A DNA stretch of 64,000 nt from Cecembia rubra. GTDB lineage: Bacteria > Bacteroidota > Bacteroidia > Cytophagales > Cyclobacteriaceae. The position numbers and the translations under genes are program-made. Below the pieces are notes generated by a model that worked only from the letters and a program-made list of their open reading frames with translations, searched no databases and was not told the DNA's origin. The DNA is taken from positions 415,850-479,849 of the forward strand of contig NZ_PYGF01000002.1 in NCBI RefSeq assembly GCF_003014575.1. Direction: 5' to 3'. Shown here in pieces: positions 50,366-58,532 of the stretch. Position 1 is the stretch's first letter, and each line of letters begins with the position of its first letter.

Positions 50366-50376
50366 GTTATTTTGAA

Positions 50377-50904
50377 TTAAAAGTAATTAGGATGGTTTCG
50401 GTCTTTTTCTGAGATAACAGTAGGATTCATTGGCCATTCAATGTTAAAAGCTGGATCATTCCACCTAATGCCTGCTTCCGCTCCAGGAGTGTAAAATTGA
50501 GAAACTAAGTAAGTCACCTCTGAATTATCTTCTAATGTCATGAAACCATGGGCAAAATCTTCTGGAACATAAAGCATTTTATAATTGCTTTCGTTCAATT
50601 CAACTCCAATCCATTCTTTATAAGTCGGAGAATCAGGCCTAAGGTCAATTATTACATCCAAAATAGCACCTTTAGTACATCTGATCAATTTACTTTCTTG
50701 ATAAGGTGCTTTTTGGAAATGCATTCCTCTAATTGTTCCTTTTGTTTTTGAGAAGGATGTATTGGCTTGTTTTATGGCAGAATTAAGACCATATTCAGCC
50801 ATTTCATTTGCACACCAAGATCTGCCGAAAAAACCTCTTTCATCTTCCAGTTTTTTGATTTCTATCTCAAATGCTCCTTTAAGTTTAGTTTCTTTAAAAA
50901 TCAT
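50377..50904 (-). CDS. Nucleotide-sugar 3,5-epimerase (RfbC-like)
   Basis: The 175-residue cupin has the family pattern GFFGRSWCANEM (about 24-35), GTIRGMHFQKAPYQESKLIRC (about 56-76, in two blocks) with the catalytic His in MHFQ, and VPEDFAHGFMTLED (about 115-128). It inverts C3 and/or C5 of a 4-keto-6-deoxy sugar. With rfbF-type cytidylyltransferase upstream, its substrate is likely CDP- rather than dTDP-linked. It follows the SDR gene by 6 bases. Confidence 0.85.
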   Translation of the reverse strand: MIFKETKLKGAFEIEIKKLEDERGFFGRSWCANEMAEYGLNSAIKQANTSFSKTKGTIRGMHFQKAPYQESKLIRCTKGAILDVIIDLRPDSPTYKEWIGVELNESNYKMLYVPEDFAHGFMTLEDNSEVTYLVSQFYTPGAEAGIRWNDPAFNIEWPMNPTVISEKDRNHPNYF

Positions 50905-50910
50905 ATCAAT

Positions 50911-51963
50911 TTACTTTTTCCAATTCCAATGTAGCGTTTCACTTAATAATTTATTTTCTTGAAGATTATTTAGCACTTGAAGCCTTATGAGTTCCGAAGA
51001 GCGATAATTTGGATCGGAAAAATTCATACCCAAAAGATTCTTATAAAGATCTAAAACTGTAGTCTCTAAAGAATATTCTGGCTGATGATTCGGGGCCAAT
51101 TTTTCATACAAATCAAAATTAACCTTGTAAGACCTTTTGTCGGGGGCAGCATTCTTATTTACAGAAACTTTGGTTCCAGGGATTATTTTTGCAACCATTT
51201 CAGCTAATTCAACAACTTGGTAATTCCAATATTTCGATCCTGTATTAACAGCTAAAAATTTCCCTCCGTTTGCGGATTTTCTGATAATACCAAAATCAAT
51301 GGCCCTTGCCATATCCTTAACATTAATTAGAGGCCGCCAAGGGGTCCCATCACTTAATATTGATATTTCTTTAGAAGTTATTGCTCCTGCTACAAAGTCA
51401 TTTAACACAAGATCAAGTCTTAAACGACTTGAAAAGCCACAGGCTGTTGCAAATCTAAAGCATGTCACCAAAAAATTATCATCTGCCAATTTTTCTAATC
51501 CCTCTTCAGCTGCAACTTTCGATCTCGCATAAGCTGTAAGTGGATTCAGGCTATCTCCTTCTTTTTTGGGTGCATCATCCGCTGCACCATATATGCTACA
51601 GCTTGATGCAAAGATGAAGGACTTTGTCCCTTCCTTTTTGGCAAGTTCAGCCATTCTTAGTGCAGAATGACAATTAACTTCCATGGTTACTTCCTCATAT
51701 TTATTTCCCATTGGGTCATTAGATATTGCAGCCAAATAAATGACTACGTCAACGCCCTTGAGAAGGCTTGAAGGAAAGTTTCTCACATCCCCAAAAATTT
51801 GCTGATTTAATGGGACATCAGGAAAATAAGCTGCATTAGTTAAACATTTTGCAAAATAACCTGTATCATATCCTACAATTTCTGCTTCTGGGAAAGAGTT
51901 TCTTAACTTTATTATGACACCTGGGCCAACATAGCCCATGTTCCCTGTGATAAGTATTTTCAT
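50911..51963 (-). CDS. NAD-dependent epimerase/dehydratase (SDR)
   Basis: The 350-residue protein opens MKILITGNMGYVGPGV with the Gly-x-x-Gly-x-x-Gly loop (residues 7-13). It has YLAAISNDPMGNKYEE and the catalytic SSCSIYG and YARSKVAAE (Tyr-x3-Lys), so it is an extended SDR. Its family usually accompanies rfbF and SAF-oxidoreductase genes in branched-chain or amino-sugar clusters. It may work as a C4-reductase or epimerase of the CDP-sugar. No 4,6-dehydratase of the classic RfbG type is present in the window, unless the CapD-like SDR fills that step. Confidence 0.8.
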   Translation of the reverse strand: MKILITGNMGYVGPGVIIKLRNSFPEAEIVGYDTGYFAKCLTNAAYFPDVPLNQQIFGDVRNFPSSLLKGVDVVIYLAAISNDPMGNKYEEVTMEVNCHSALRMAELAKKEGTKSFIFASSCSIYGAADDAPKKEGDSLNPLTAYARSKVAAEEGLEKLADDNFLVTCFRFATACGFSSRLRLDLVLNDFVAGAITSKEISILSDGTPWRPLINVKDMARAIDFGIIRKSANGGKFLAVNTGSKYWNYQVVELAEMVAKIIPGTKVSVNKNAAPDKRSYKVNFDLYEKLAPNHQPEYSLETTVLDLYKNLLGMNFSDPNYRSSELIRLQVLNNLQENKLLSETLHWNWKK

Positions 51964-51989
51964 TTTTTAAAAATTATGTTTTATAAGTT

Positions 51990-52772
51990 TTACCAAATTT
52001 TCCATGGAGCTTTATTGTTATTCCAGAGCCCTTCTAATACCTGCTTGTCCCTAAGGGTATCCATGGGTTGCCAAAAATCATAATGTTTAAAAGCGGACAA
52101 CTCTCCGTTTTCTGCCATTTTTTCTAACGGTTCTTTCTCCCAAATGGTATCATCTCCTTCCAAGTAGTTAAAAGCTTTTGGCTCAACAATAAAAAATCCA
52201 CCATTAATCCAAGCATTTTCATTCTCACCACCTGTTGGTTTTTCCCGAAATCCTTTGACCTCGGTTTGATCTTTTCCCAGAGTGAACACACCAAACCTAC
52301 CTGGTTGTTGGACAGCTGTCATAGTCACTGTGCTTCCTTGTAATTTATGGAATTCAATACTTTTTTTTATATTGATATTTCCAACTCCATCACCATATGT
52401 TAGACAAAATGTTTCATTATCTACATAATCTTTGATCCTTTTTACCCTTCCGCCAGTCATGACATTTTCTCCTGTATCTACAAGCGTAACATTCCAAGGC
52501 TCAGACTTTTGGTGATGTACATTTATTTTATTGTTTTTAAGATCTATGGTAAAATCTGTATTGTGCAAGTAATAATTTGCAAAATACTCTTTAATCATAT
52601 GACCTTTATAACCGCAACAGATAATGAAATCATTTATCCCATTTGCAGAATAGATTTTCATAATATGCCATAAAATTGGTTTTCCTCCAATTTCCACCAT
52701 TGGCTTGGGGCGGACCCCACTTTCTTCACTTATTCTGGTACCAAAACCACCAGCTAATATGACTGCTTTCAT
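51990..52772 (-). CDS. rfbF: Glucose-1-phosphate cytidylyltransferase
   Basis: The 260-residue enzyme makes CDP-glucose from CTP and glucose 1-phosphate, the first step of CDP-deoxysugar synthesis. Marks: [30 protein letters not shown] (about 3-32, read in pieces) with the nucleotidyl motif and Lys, [12 protein letters not shown] (about 122-133) with metal-binding Asp, and [20 protein letters not shown] (about 176-195). Length and motifs match RfbF. It is the first gene of the leftward sugar cluster; the promoter must lie in the AT-rich DNA before 52773. Confidence 0.92.
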   Translation of the reverse strand: MKAVILAGGFGTRISEESGVRPKPMVEIGGKPILWHIMKIYSANGINDFIICCGYKGHMIKEYFANYYLHNTDFTIDLKNNKINVHHQKSEPWNVTLVDTGENVMTGGRVKRIKDYVDNETFCLTYGDGVGNINIKKSIEFHKLQGSTVTMTAVQQPGRFGVFTLGKDQTEVKGFREKPTGGENENAWINGGFFIVEPKAFNYLEGDDTIWEKEPLEKMAENGELSAFKHYDFWQPMDTLRDKQVLEGLWNNNKAPWKIW

Positions 52773-53569
52773 TATTCTTGAAACTTAAGTTTTATGTAAT
52801 TAAAAATTTCTTGAACTAGTTAAGATACAGCTTCGCTTTTTCAGTCACGGTGTTTGACCTTAAAGGAAATAACTGCATTTCAAATAGGAACTATTTGTAA
52901 TCTTGTTTAAAGTTGTTTCCTTAGTTCAATTACAATATTAGCAAAAATTTTTAAATACAAATAAATGTATTCAAAATACTTTTATAATTATTCAAATTTT
53001 AATTTTTAATGCTTATTTCCGTTAATCAATTTGCATCAATCTTAATTATGGTATTTCGAAATCAATAGATTAGTATTATTTATTGGGGATTAAATTTAAT
53101 GCTGACCTTATCATATGGAAATTGATTAGGGATATGTGAATTAAACTTTAAATTTTCTAGTCCGATTTTAAATAACCTATTTGATTCATGATTAATTCAT
53201 TTGGTGATAGCACTTTTGGTACATCCTATCCAGGTATTTATGGACGTATTAGTTTTTGTTTTATATGATTAACTACCGATAGTATTTCGATTTAAAAATT
53301 CAGTTTTTAAGAATATTTGATGAATTCTCCTACTCTCCAAAAAGCTTTTCAAGCTGTTTTTAGCCATGGATTTATGATAAAAAAATTCTGTTAAATATAT
53401 ATCTTATTATGATTAAAAAAATCTCCTTTGTTGTTGATTATTAATTTTGAGTTAACACCGAATATGATTATCCGCTATCTTGCCAGTAGGTATAAATAGA
53501 TGCAATGGTGAACCTGTCAACTAGTTTTTGACTGAATTATCTTCTGTTGAGCTTTTAAAGGAATTCATC

Positions 53570-54320
53570 TAGTTAGTTCTACATCATCCTTTCTGATATC
53601 ATATAGTACCTTAGCAAGTGTTTCTTTAAGTTACCAATTTCAATATAAACACTCTTCAGGTTGAAGTTACCTTCATTTCTTCCAGAGATTTCTCTTAAAT
53701 AAACATCAATACACTCACCCATATCTTAAAATGTGGTACTCTTATCTGTTTGTAGTACAGTATTCTTATAAATGAATTCCTTGATTAAAACCTGTACTGT
53801 TTTAGCCTCCAAGTTCTTTATATTCTTCATCTTGAAATGCCTACAGCCCTTTTCAAGCTTACCCGAGTTAGGGTCCTAAAGTACTGTGGATTCAGCCATA
53901 AAAGCCACTTTTTGACTTCCTTGCAATGTTTAAGTTTGCTCTTGTTTCTATTATTGACCGCCTTTCCAACAAAAGCTTCATCATATTCAACCATATCTTC
54001 AAGTCTGTAAATATTATTTCGTTTTCCCATTACTACCCTGATTTTATGGTATTCATCCTAAAAACAGGTTCGTATCGCTTTAAACCAAGTTGTCTCTGTA
54101 GCTCTGCTGCACTGAAAACCTACTTAGTGGCTGAATGCACGTTATGGCAAGCATCCATATACAAATTGGGGAGACTGCTGTTCTCCATCACAGTTCTGCT
54201 CTTGATCCATGTTCCAAAACTATGGGAAAAGCATTGAAAAAAATTTCTTGCTTTCTAAGCAATAGTGCTTGGTACATGAACACCTTTTTCAGATTACTCC
54301 TTGCTGAAGTCTTTGATGCT
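53570..54320 (-). pseudogene. Decayed IS1595-family (ISXO2-like) transposase
   Basis: On the minus strand several frames together read as an ISXO2/IS1595 transposase: SAAELQRQLGLKRYEPVFRM, then MGKRNNIYRLEDMVEYDEAF (53827-54030 frame) with the first acidic catalytic region, then a shift to MAESTVL and LEKGCRHFKMKN, and further NLEAKTVQ and GECIDVYLREISG. At least two frameshifts and several stops break it. It is inactive. Flanking 14-base direct repeats and the MITE-like repeat suggest insertion into an older repeat element. Confidence 0.7.
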
Positions 54321-54525
54321 TAATTAATTCAATATAAGACGATTCGGCTGGAAAGCGATTGATGAAGTTTGCAATAATCATGGTCAAAACAGTTTATTTT
54401 GGCCCAGTTTAGATACAAAGAACGATCACAAATAGCAATTGTCGCATCTTTTCCCGAAGGATTTCGAGAAACTGGCAATATATATTTTGGTAATTTGTTT
54501 CGACCCGGACATTATTTTTTTATAT

Positions 54526-54685
54526 GATTATCCGCAATCATACCAATAACTGAGTTTTATAGGGTTAGCCCTAAAATTAGAATCCAAATCAATGAATAAC
54601 TTGTCCTCCGAGGCGGATCCAAAATCAATTTATATCAGTATGGTTAAAAACCGCATTTAAATTGAATACTGGTATCATTGCGGAT
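54526..54685 (+). repeat. MITE-like dispersed repeat, copy B
   Basis: Opens with GATTATCCGCAATCATACC (54526-54544) and closes with TGGTATCATTGCGGAT (54670-54685), terminal inverted repeats differing at one of 16 positions. Inner words shared with copy A (42411-42536, opposite strand) are TAACTGA, AATTAGAATC, ATATCAGTA and CCGCATTTA. It carries no gene. A GC-rich palindromic insert (about 54557-54620) is absent from copy A. Confidence 0.7.
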
Positions 54686-54764
54686 GTACATTTTTTTCTA
54701 GAAGAAATCGATTAATAAAAACAACTTCTTAAAGAAAAAGACTATAAATTAAACAATAAGCCCT

Positions 54765-55691
54765 TTAAATGAATAAGGAACTTATAGATGTATTACCAGT
54801 AACGGCATGAATTGCTTTTGCAAATAATTCGGCCACTGATAAAACCCTTATTTTTGAAGAAGAATGTTTAAGTGGAATTGTATCTGTTATAACCAATTCT
54901 TTAAGAATTGAGTTTTCAATGTTTTCGTATGCTTTACCTGAGAGAACGCCATGAGTGGCAATAGCCCTTACAGATTTGGCACCTTTGTCCATTATTATTT
55001 GTGCGGCTTTACATAGTGTCCCAGCAGTATCTACCAAATCATCTACTAAGATTACATCCTTTCCCTCTACCTCTCCAATTACTTGCATTGAGGCCACTTC
55101 ATTGGCTCTTTTCCTATGTTTGTCACAAACCACCATTTCTACTTCAAAATGCTTTGCATATGATCTTGCCCTAGCCACACCACCAACATCAGGGGCTGCA
55201 AATATCATATTTTCATTATGGAGCCTTTCCAAATAGGGTACAAAAATTGCGGATCCATTTAAGTGATCTAATGGGATATCAAAAAAGCCTTGGATTTGTC
55301 CTGCATGTAGATCACAGGTCATGATTCTATCAGCTCCTGCAGAAGTTAACATATTAGCAATGAGCTTTGCTGCTATTGAAACTCTCGGACGGTCCTTTCT
55401 ATCTTGCCTTGCATAGCCATAATAAGGGATTACCGCGCAAACTTTATAAGCACTGGCCCTTTTGGCAGCATCAATCATCAGACATAGCTCCAAGAGATTA
55501 TCTGCTGTGGGCATGGTAGACTGTATAAGAAAGACAGTGCATCCTCTTACAGACTCATTAAAACTTGGAGACATTTCCCCGTCACTGAATTTGGATATAG
55601 TAAGGTCCCCAAGTTTTTTTCCGTAGTTTTTTGCTATTTTTTCTGCTAGTGCCTGGCTTTGCGTGCCCGAGAAGAGTTTAACCTCTGTCAT
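54765..55691 (-). CDS. prs: Ribose-phosphate pyrophosphokinase
   Basis: The 308-residue enzyme makes PRPP from ribose 5-phosphate and ATP for nucleotide, His and Trp synthesis. Marks: FSDGEMSPSFNESVRG (about 35-50), YARQDRKDRPRVSIAAK (about 93-109), DLHAGQIQGFFDIP (about 126-139), and the PRPP loop VILVDDLVDTAGTL (about 213-226). Length matches class I. It has a clear two-box Bacteroidetes promoter, 31 bases from the transcription start to the ATG. Confidence 0.95.
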   Translation of the reverse strand: MTEVKLFSGTQSQALAEKIAKNYGKKLGDLTISKFSDGEMSPSFNESVRGCTVFLIQSTMPTADNLLELCLMIDAAKRASAYKVCAVIPYYGYARQDRKDRPRVSIAAKLIANMLTSAGADRIMTCDLHAGQIQGFFDIPLDHLNGSAIFVPYLERLHNENMIFAAPDVGGVARARSYAKHFEVEMVVCDKHRKRANEVASMQVIGEVEGKDVILVDDLVDTAGTLCKAAQIIMDKGAKSVRAIATHGVLSGKAYENIENSILKELVITDTIPLKHSSSKIRVLSVAELFAKAIHAVTGNTSISSLFI

Positions 55692-55728
55692 TGTGATTTT
55701 TCTTTGGGATGAGATTTAAATTTGCCAA

Positions 55729-55760
55729 CAAAGATATAAAATTTGAAGAAATGGGAACAA
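55729..55760 (-). promoter_or_regulatory. Two-box promoter of prs
   Basis: On the minus strand TTG (55758-55760) and TATCTTTG (55729-55736) are 21 bases apart, matching the Bacteroidetes primary sigma pattern TTG-N19-21-TAnnTTTG. Confidence 0.75.
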
Positions 55761-55797
55761 TTAAGTCATGAGAACGCTTTTTAAATTTCCATTTCTG

Positions 55798-56511
55798 TCA
55801 AAGTATTTGGCCTTGAATTACCCCATTTTTGAATAAACCTATAAGTTCATAAATATCAAAAGTCAAACAAAAGTCAATATCAGCTTCAATATTTTGATTT
55901 TGAAGTCTTTTAGTATGAGAGGCATTAGCTAAAAATCCAGCCATATTATTTTTATTGGCCTCGTAAAGGCTTTTTAATGCTAATGTGCCGTCACATTCAG
56001 TTGTATAAGCATTTTTAAGCAAATAAGCTACTGCTCCTGCATATAATGAGTCCTCAAGATTAAATTTTCCTTTCCAGCCTGCACATAGGATCAATAAGTC
56101 TTCTTTTTGACTCTTCAAGTATTTAATTGTTGCATTTAAATTTATAAAAGCTCCGATAATAATATTATTGGCATTCTCTTTAACCATCTCAATTGCCAAT
56201 GTTCCGTTGGTGGTCGTAATTGCTATTTTTTTGTTTGAAAATGCATTGTTCAAATAGCTTAAAGGCGAGTTGCCTAAGTCAAAATTTGCCACTTTTTTAC
56301 CTTCTCTTTCTCCGGCGATAACGTAACCGTGAGGTTTCATGGCCTCACATTCTTCGAGGTTTTTAAAAGGTGTTATAGATATCACATTATTGGCCAATGC
56401 CGCTATCATACTGGTAGTAGCTCTGAAGATATCGACTATAAGAACATTCTTTCCTTTGATTTCATAAAGATGAAGTAGTTGAGGACTCAAGCAGGTTTCA
56501 ATTTTTTTCAT
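55798..56511 (-). CDS. comB: 2-phosphosulfolactate phosphatase
   Basis: The 237-residue protein has the ComB pattern: VLIVDIFRATTSMIAAL (about 23-39), VIAGEREGKKVANFDLGNSP (about 63-82), and TTTNGTLAIEM (about 98-108). It removes phosphate from 2-phosphosulfolactate, in archaea for coenzyme M, in bacteria for sulfolactate or unknown compounds. The nearby rest of a sulfolactate pathway is not visible. It is a single leftward gene with a TATATTTG box 20 bases before the ATG. Confidence 0.85.
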   Translation of the reverse strand: MKKIETCLSPQLLHLYEIKGKNVLIVDIFRATTSMIAALANNVISITPFKNLEECEAMKPHGYVIAGEREGKKVANFDLGNSPLSYLNNAFSNKKIAITTTNGTLAIEMVKENANNIIIGAFINLNATIKYLKSQKEDLLILCAGWKGKFNLEDSLYAGAVAYLLKNAYTTECDGTLALKSLYEANKNNMAGFLANASHTKRLQNQNIEADIDFCLTFDIYELIGLFKNGVIQGQIL

Positions 56512-56529
56512 ATTGTTTCATCTGTGTTT

Positions 56530-56537
56530 CAAATATA
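56530..56537 (-). promoter_or_regulatory. -7 box of the comB promoter
   Basis: TATATTTG on the minus strand fits TAnnTTTG. The transcription start would lie about 13 bases before the ATG. Confidence 0.5.
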
Positions 56538-56743
56538 AATGATTTTAAATTATATCATTTTAATGGTCAGGACCTGTAACTTATAAATTAAATAAAATGT
56601 ATTTTAAATACATTAATTTGTTTTTAAAATTTATATTGTTAATATTACGAAAAAATATTCTGTTATAGTTAAAATTCAAATTTTGGCATTCAAAATAAAT
56701 AGTTTAAGAATCTGTATTATTTGTGGCCTTAAATTTTATGGTT

Positions 56744-57433
56744 ATGAAAACTAGTTGCGTATTAATTCCTGCTTATTCTTCAAATTCTCATTTTGATTGT
56801 TTAAACCAAAATGTCACCAATCAAATCAAAAAAAATAATAATTGGGAGCAATCTTTGATTTATGCGATAAATCGTAACAAAGGGATTTTTGATAAGGTAA
56901 TTTTAATTAACCACCTGACGTATTTCAATCAAGTAAATACTTTAATAAAAAAGAACGGGATTTTAAATTATGAATTAATAGTCAGGGCATGTCCTTTTAA
57001 TTCTACTGCAGATTTTGCTTTTGCATCATTTGAAGTAGACCCTGATGAAATTTTATTTGTGAGTGAGACAACAAAATCTTTACTAACCAACAGGGAGTAT
57101 TTATTGATGATTAAAGAAGTAAAGGAATTAGCAGCTAAAGGTAGCATAATTAGAATTGATATAGAGGCAAATTCTAATTCAAAAAATGATTTTAAAAAAG
57201 GAAAACATAAAATTTATTGTTTTAAAGCTGGAACTTTTTTGGAGGAACTATTTAAATATGATAAGACGGTTTTTCAAACTGTAAAAAGAGCACATTTCAA
57301 AAAAAGCAATTCTTTTATAAATGAGCTTTTGGATGAATTGATACCTTCCCATTCTGTAGAGGATTTAATTTTTAAGAAATCTAACTTGGGTAGAATTGTA
57401 AAATACAAAAAAAACAATTTAGTGATCCAGTAA
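56744..57433 (+). CDS. Degenerate mannose-1-phosphate guanylyltransferase-like protein
   Basis: The 229-residue protein shows the outline of a ManC-type nucleotidyltransferase: an opening VLIPAYSS in place of the strand-loop, ILFVSETTKSLLTNREYLLM where the family has 'PADHLI...f', and HKIYCFKAGTFLEELFKYDK where it has 'N(S)GIF.f....l.el'. The catalytic GG-x-GTR-P-S loop and the metal Asp are missing. It may have lost catalysis and become regulatory, or be a fast-evolving relative. The ATG at 56744 is the third in-frame one; 56738 is nearly as good. It precedes the capsule export genes. Confidence 0.5.
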   Translation: MKTSCVLIPAYSSNSHFDCLNQNVTNQIKKNNNWEQSLIYAINRNKGIFDKVILINHLTYFNQVNTLIKKNGILNYELIVRACPFNSTADFAFASFEVDPDEILFVSETTKSLLTNREYLLMIKEVKELAAKGSIIRIDIEANSNSKNDFKKGKHKIYCFKAGTFLEELFKYDKTVFQTVKRAHFKKSNSFINELLDELIPSHSVEDLIFKKSNLGRIVKYKKNNLVIQ

Positions 57434-57608
57434 TTAGTTTGTAAAATAACATAATTCATTTTACTTTGATAGAAGTATTAGGGAATTTTGAAATTTAGGA
57501 GCTGTTTTCATTGTAGAATTGAAAGTAGAAGTTAAATAATGGGTTTACTTAAGAATAAAATTTATTTTTGAATATAAAAAAATGTAATTCAAATATAAAA
57601 AAATTTCA

Positions 57609-57616
57609 TATATTTG
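57609..57616 (+). promoter_or_regulatory. -7 box in front of the export operon
   Basis: TATATTTG matches TAnnTTTG about 70 bases before the Wza-like start, in very AT-rich DNA that also holds two similar 15-base words ending in AATATAAAAAAAT. A -33 element is not clear. Confidence 0.45.
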
Positions 57617-57686
57617 ATTTTTATTTTAACATCTTTTTATGAAGTTTGGCCTGAATATTAATTTATACAATAGATAGATAAATGAT

Positions 57687-58496
57687 ATGTGTAGTTTTAC
57701 GTTGTTTAGAGAAAATTGGCGCTTAAGCCTTTACATTATTTTCATTTCGATAACCTCGTCCTGTTCAGTAAGGAATTTAACCTATTTTAGTGATCTTGAT
57801 TATGATAAAATTTATACAAAAGAAATCACGAATGAGAATAGGGTAACAATTCAGACAGGTGATTTATTAAGAATAACTTTGAGTTCTCTTCAGCCAGAAC
57901 TTAACTCAATGTTCAACGAGCCACTTGATGTAATGGATTACAACAGGACTGTAATTAAGAACATAAATGCGGAAGGTTTTATTGTTGATGAAGCCGGTAT
58001 AATAAATATTCCAACAGTAGGTAATGTGAAAATTGCAGGTTTAACAAAAACTGAAGCTAAGACTATAATTGAGCAAAGGATTGGTGAGTATATTAAAGAC
58101 CCAGTAGTTTCAATTCGATTTGTAAATTTTAAAATCACAGTGATTGGAGAAGTAAATAATCCCTCTACTTTTTTTGTCCCAAATGAAGAGATCAATATAA
58201 TGGAGGCTTTAGGTCTCGCTGGCGATATGACAGAATTTGGACTTCGTGAAAGCGTTCTTTTGATAAGGGAAAAGGATGGTAAAAGGACAGTATCTAAAAT
58301 TAACTTTAATTCAAGTGATCTTTTGGATTCACCTCTATTCTATCTTAAGCAAAATGATATTATTTACGTTCAACCACATAAGTTGAAAGCAGTCAAAGCC
58401 AGCACAAATGAAAGAAGTATGATTTTGTTAGGCATAGGTGCTTCTATAATTATTCCAATCTTATTTAATTGGCAAAATATATTTCAAATAAATTAA
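57687..58496 (+). CDS. Polysaccharide export lipoprotein (Wza-like)
   Basis: The 269-residue protein has a lipoprotein signal with Cys at 26 (SITSSC), the poly_export domain (about 50-140: VTIQTGDLLRITLSS, VDEAGIINIPTVGNVKIAGL) and a SLBB domain (about 150-225: ITVIGEVNNPSTFFVPNEE). A C-terminal transmembrane helix (about 245-265) follows, as in other Bacteroidetes members. It forms the outer-membrane polysaccharide pore together with the Wzc-like kinase downstream, 36 bases away. The very low G+C suggests horizontal transfer. Confidence 0.85.
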   Translation: MCSFTLFRENWRLSLYIIFISITSSCSVRNLTYFSDLDYDKIYTKEITNENRVTIQTGDLLRITLSSLQPELNSMFNEPLDVMDYNRTVIKNINAEGFIVDEAGIINIPTVGNVKIAGLTKTEAKTIIEQRIGEYIKDPVVSIRFVNFKITVIGEVNNPSTFFVPNEEINIMEALGLAGDMTEFGLRESVLLIREKDGKRTVSKINFNSSDLLDSPLFYLKQNDIIYVQPHKLKAVKASTNERSMILLGIGASIIIPILFNWQNIFQIN

Positions 58497-58532
58497 TTAA
58501 AGAGAAAGGAATAATAATATAATTAGTTTAAT

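Larger units (their letters stand above)
52773..54764. other. Two-kilobase region without an intact gene
   Basis: The first 700 bases (52773-53460) are very AT-rich and show no coding frame; the sugar cluster promoter should lie there. The middle holds a transposase ruin (53570-54320), framed by a 14-base direct repeat, ATATGATTATCCGC, at 53462-53475 and 54522-54535. The end holds repeat copy B (54526-54685), followed by the prs 3' end. Confidence 0.6.

Noticed and set aside
53926-54323. Plus-strand frames in the transposase ruin
   Set aside because: The minus strand gives recognisable IS1595 transposase words across several frames; the plus frames do not.
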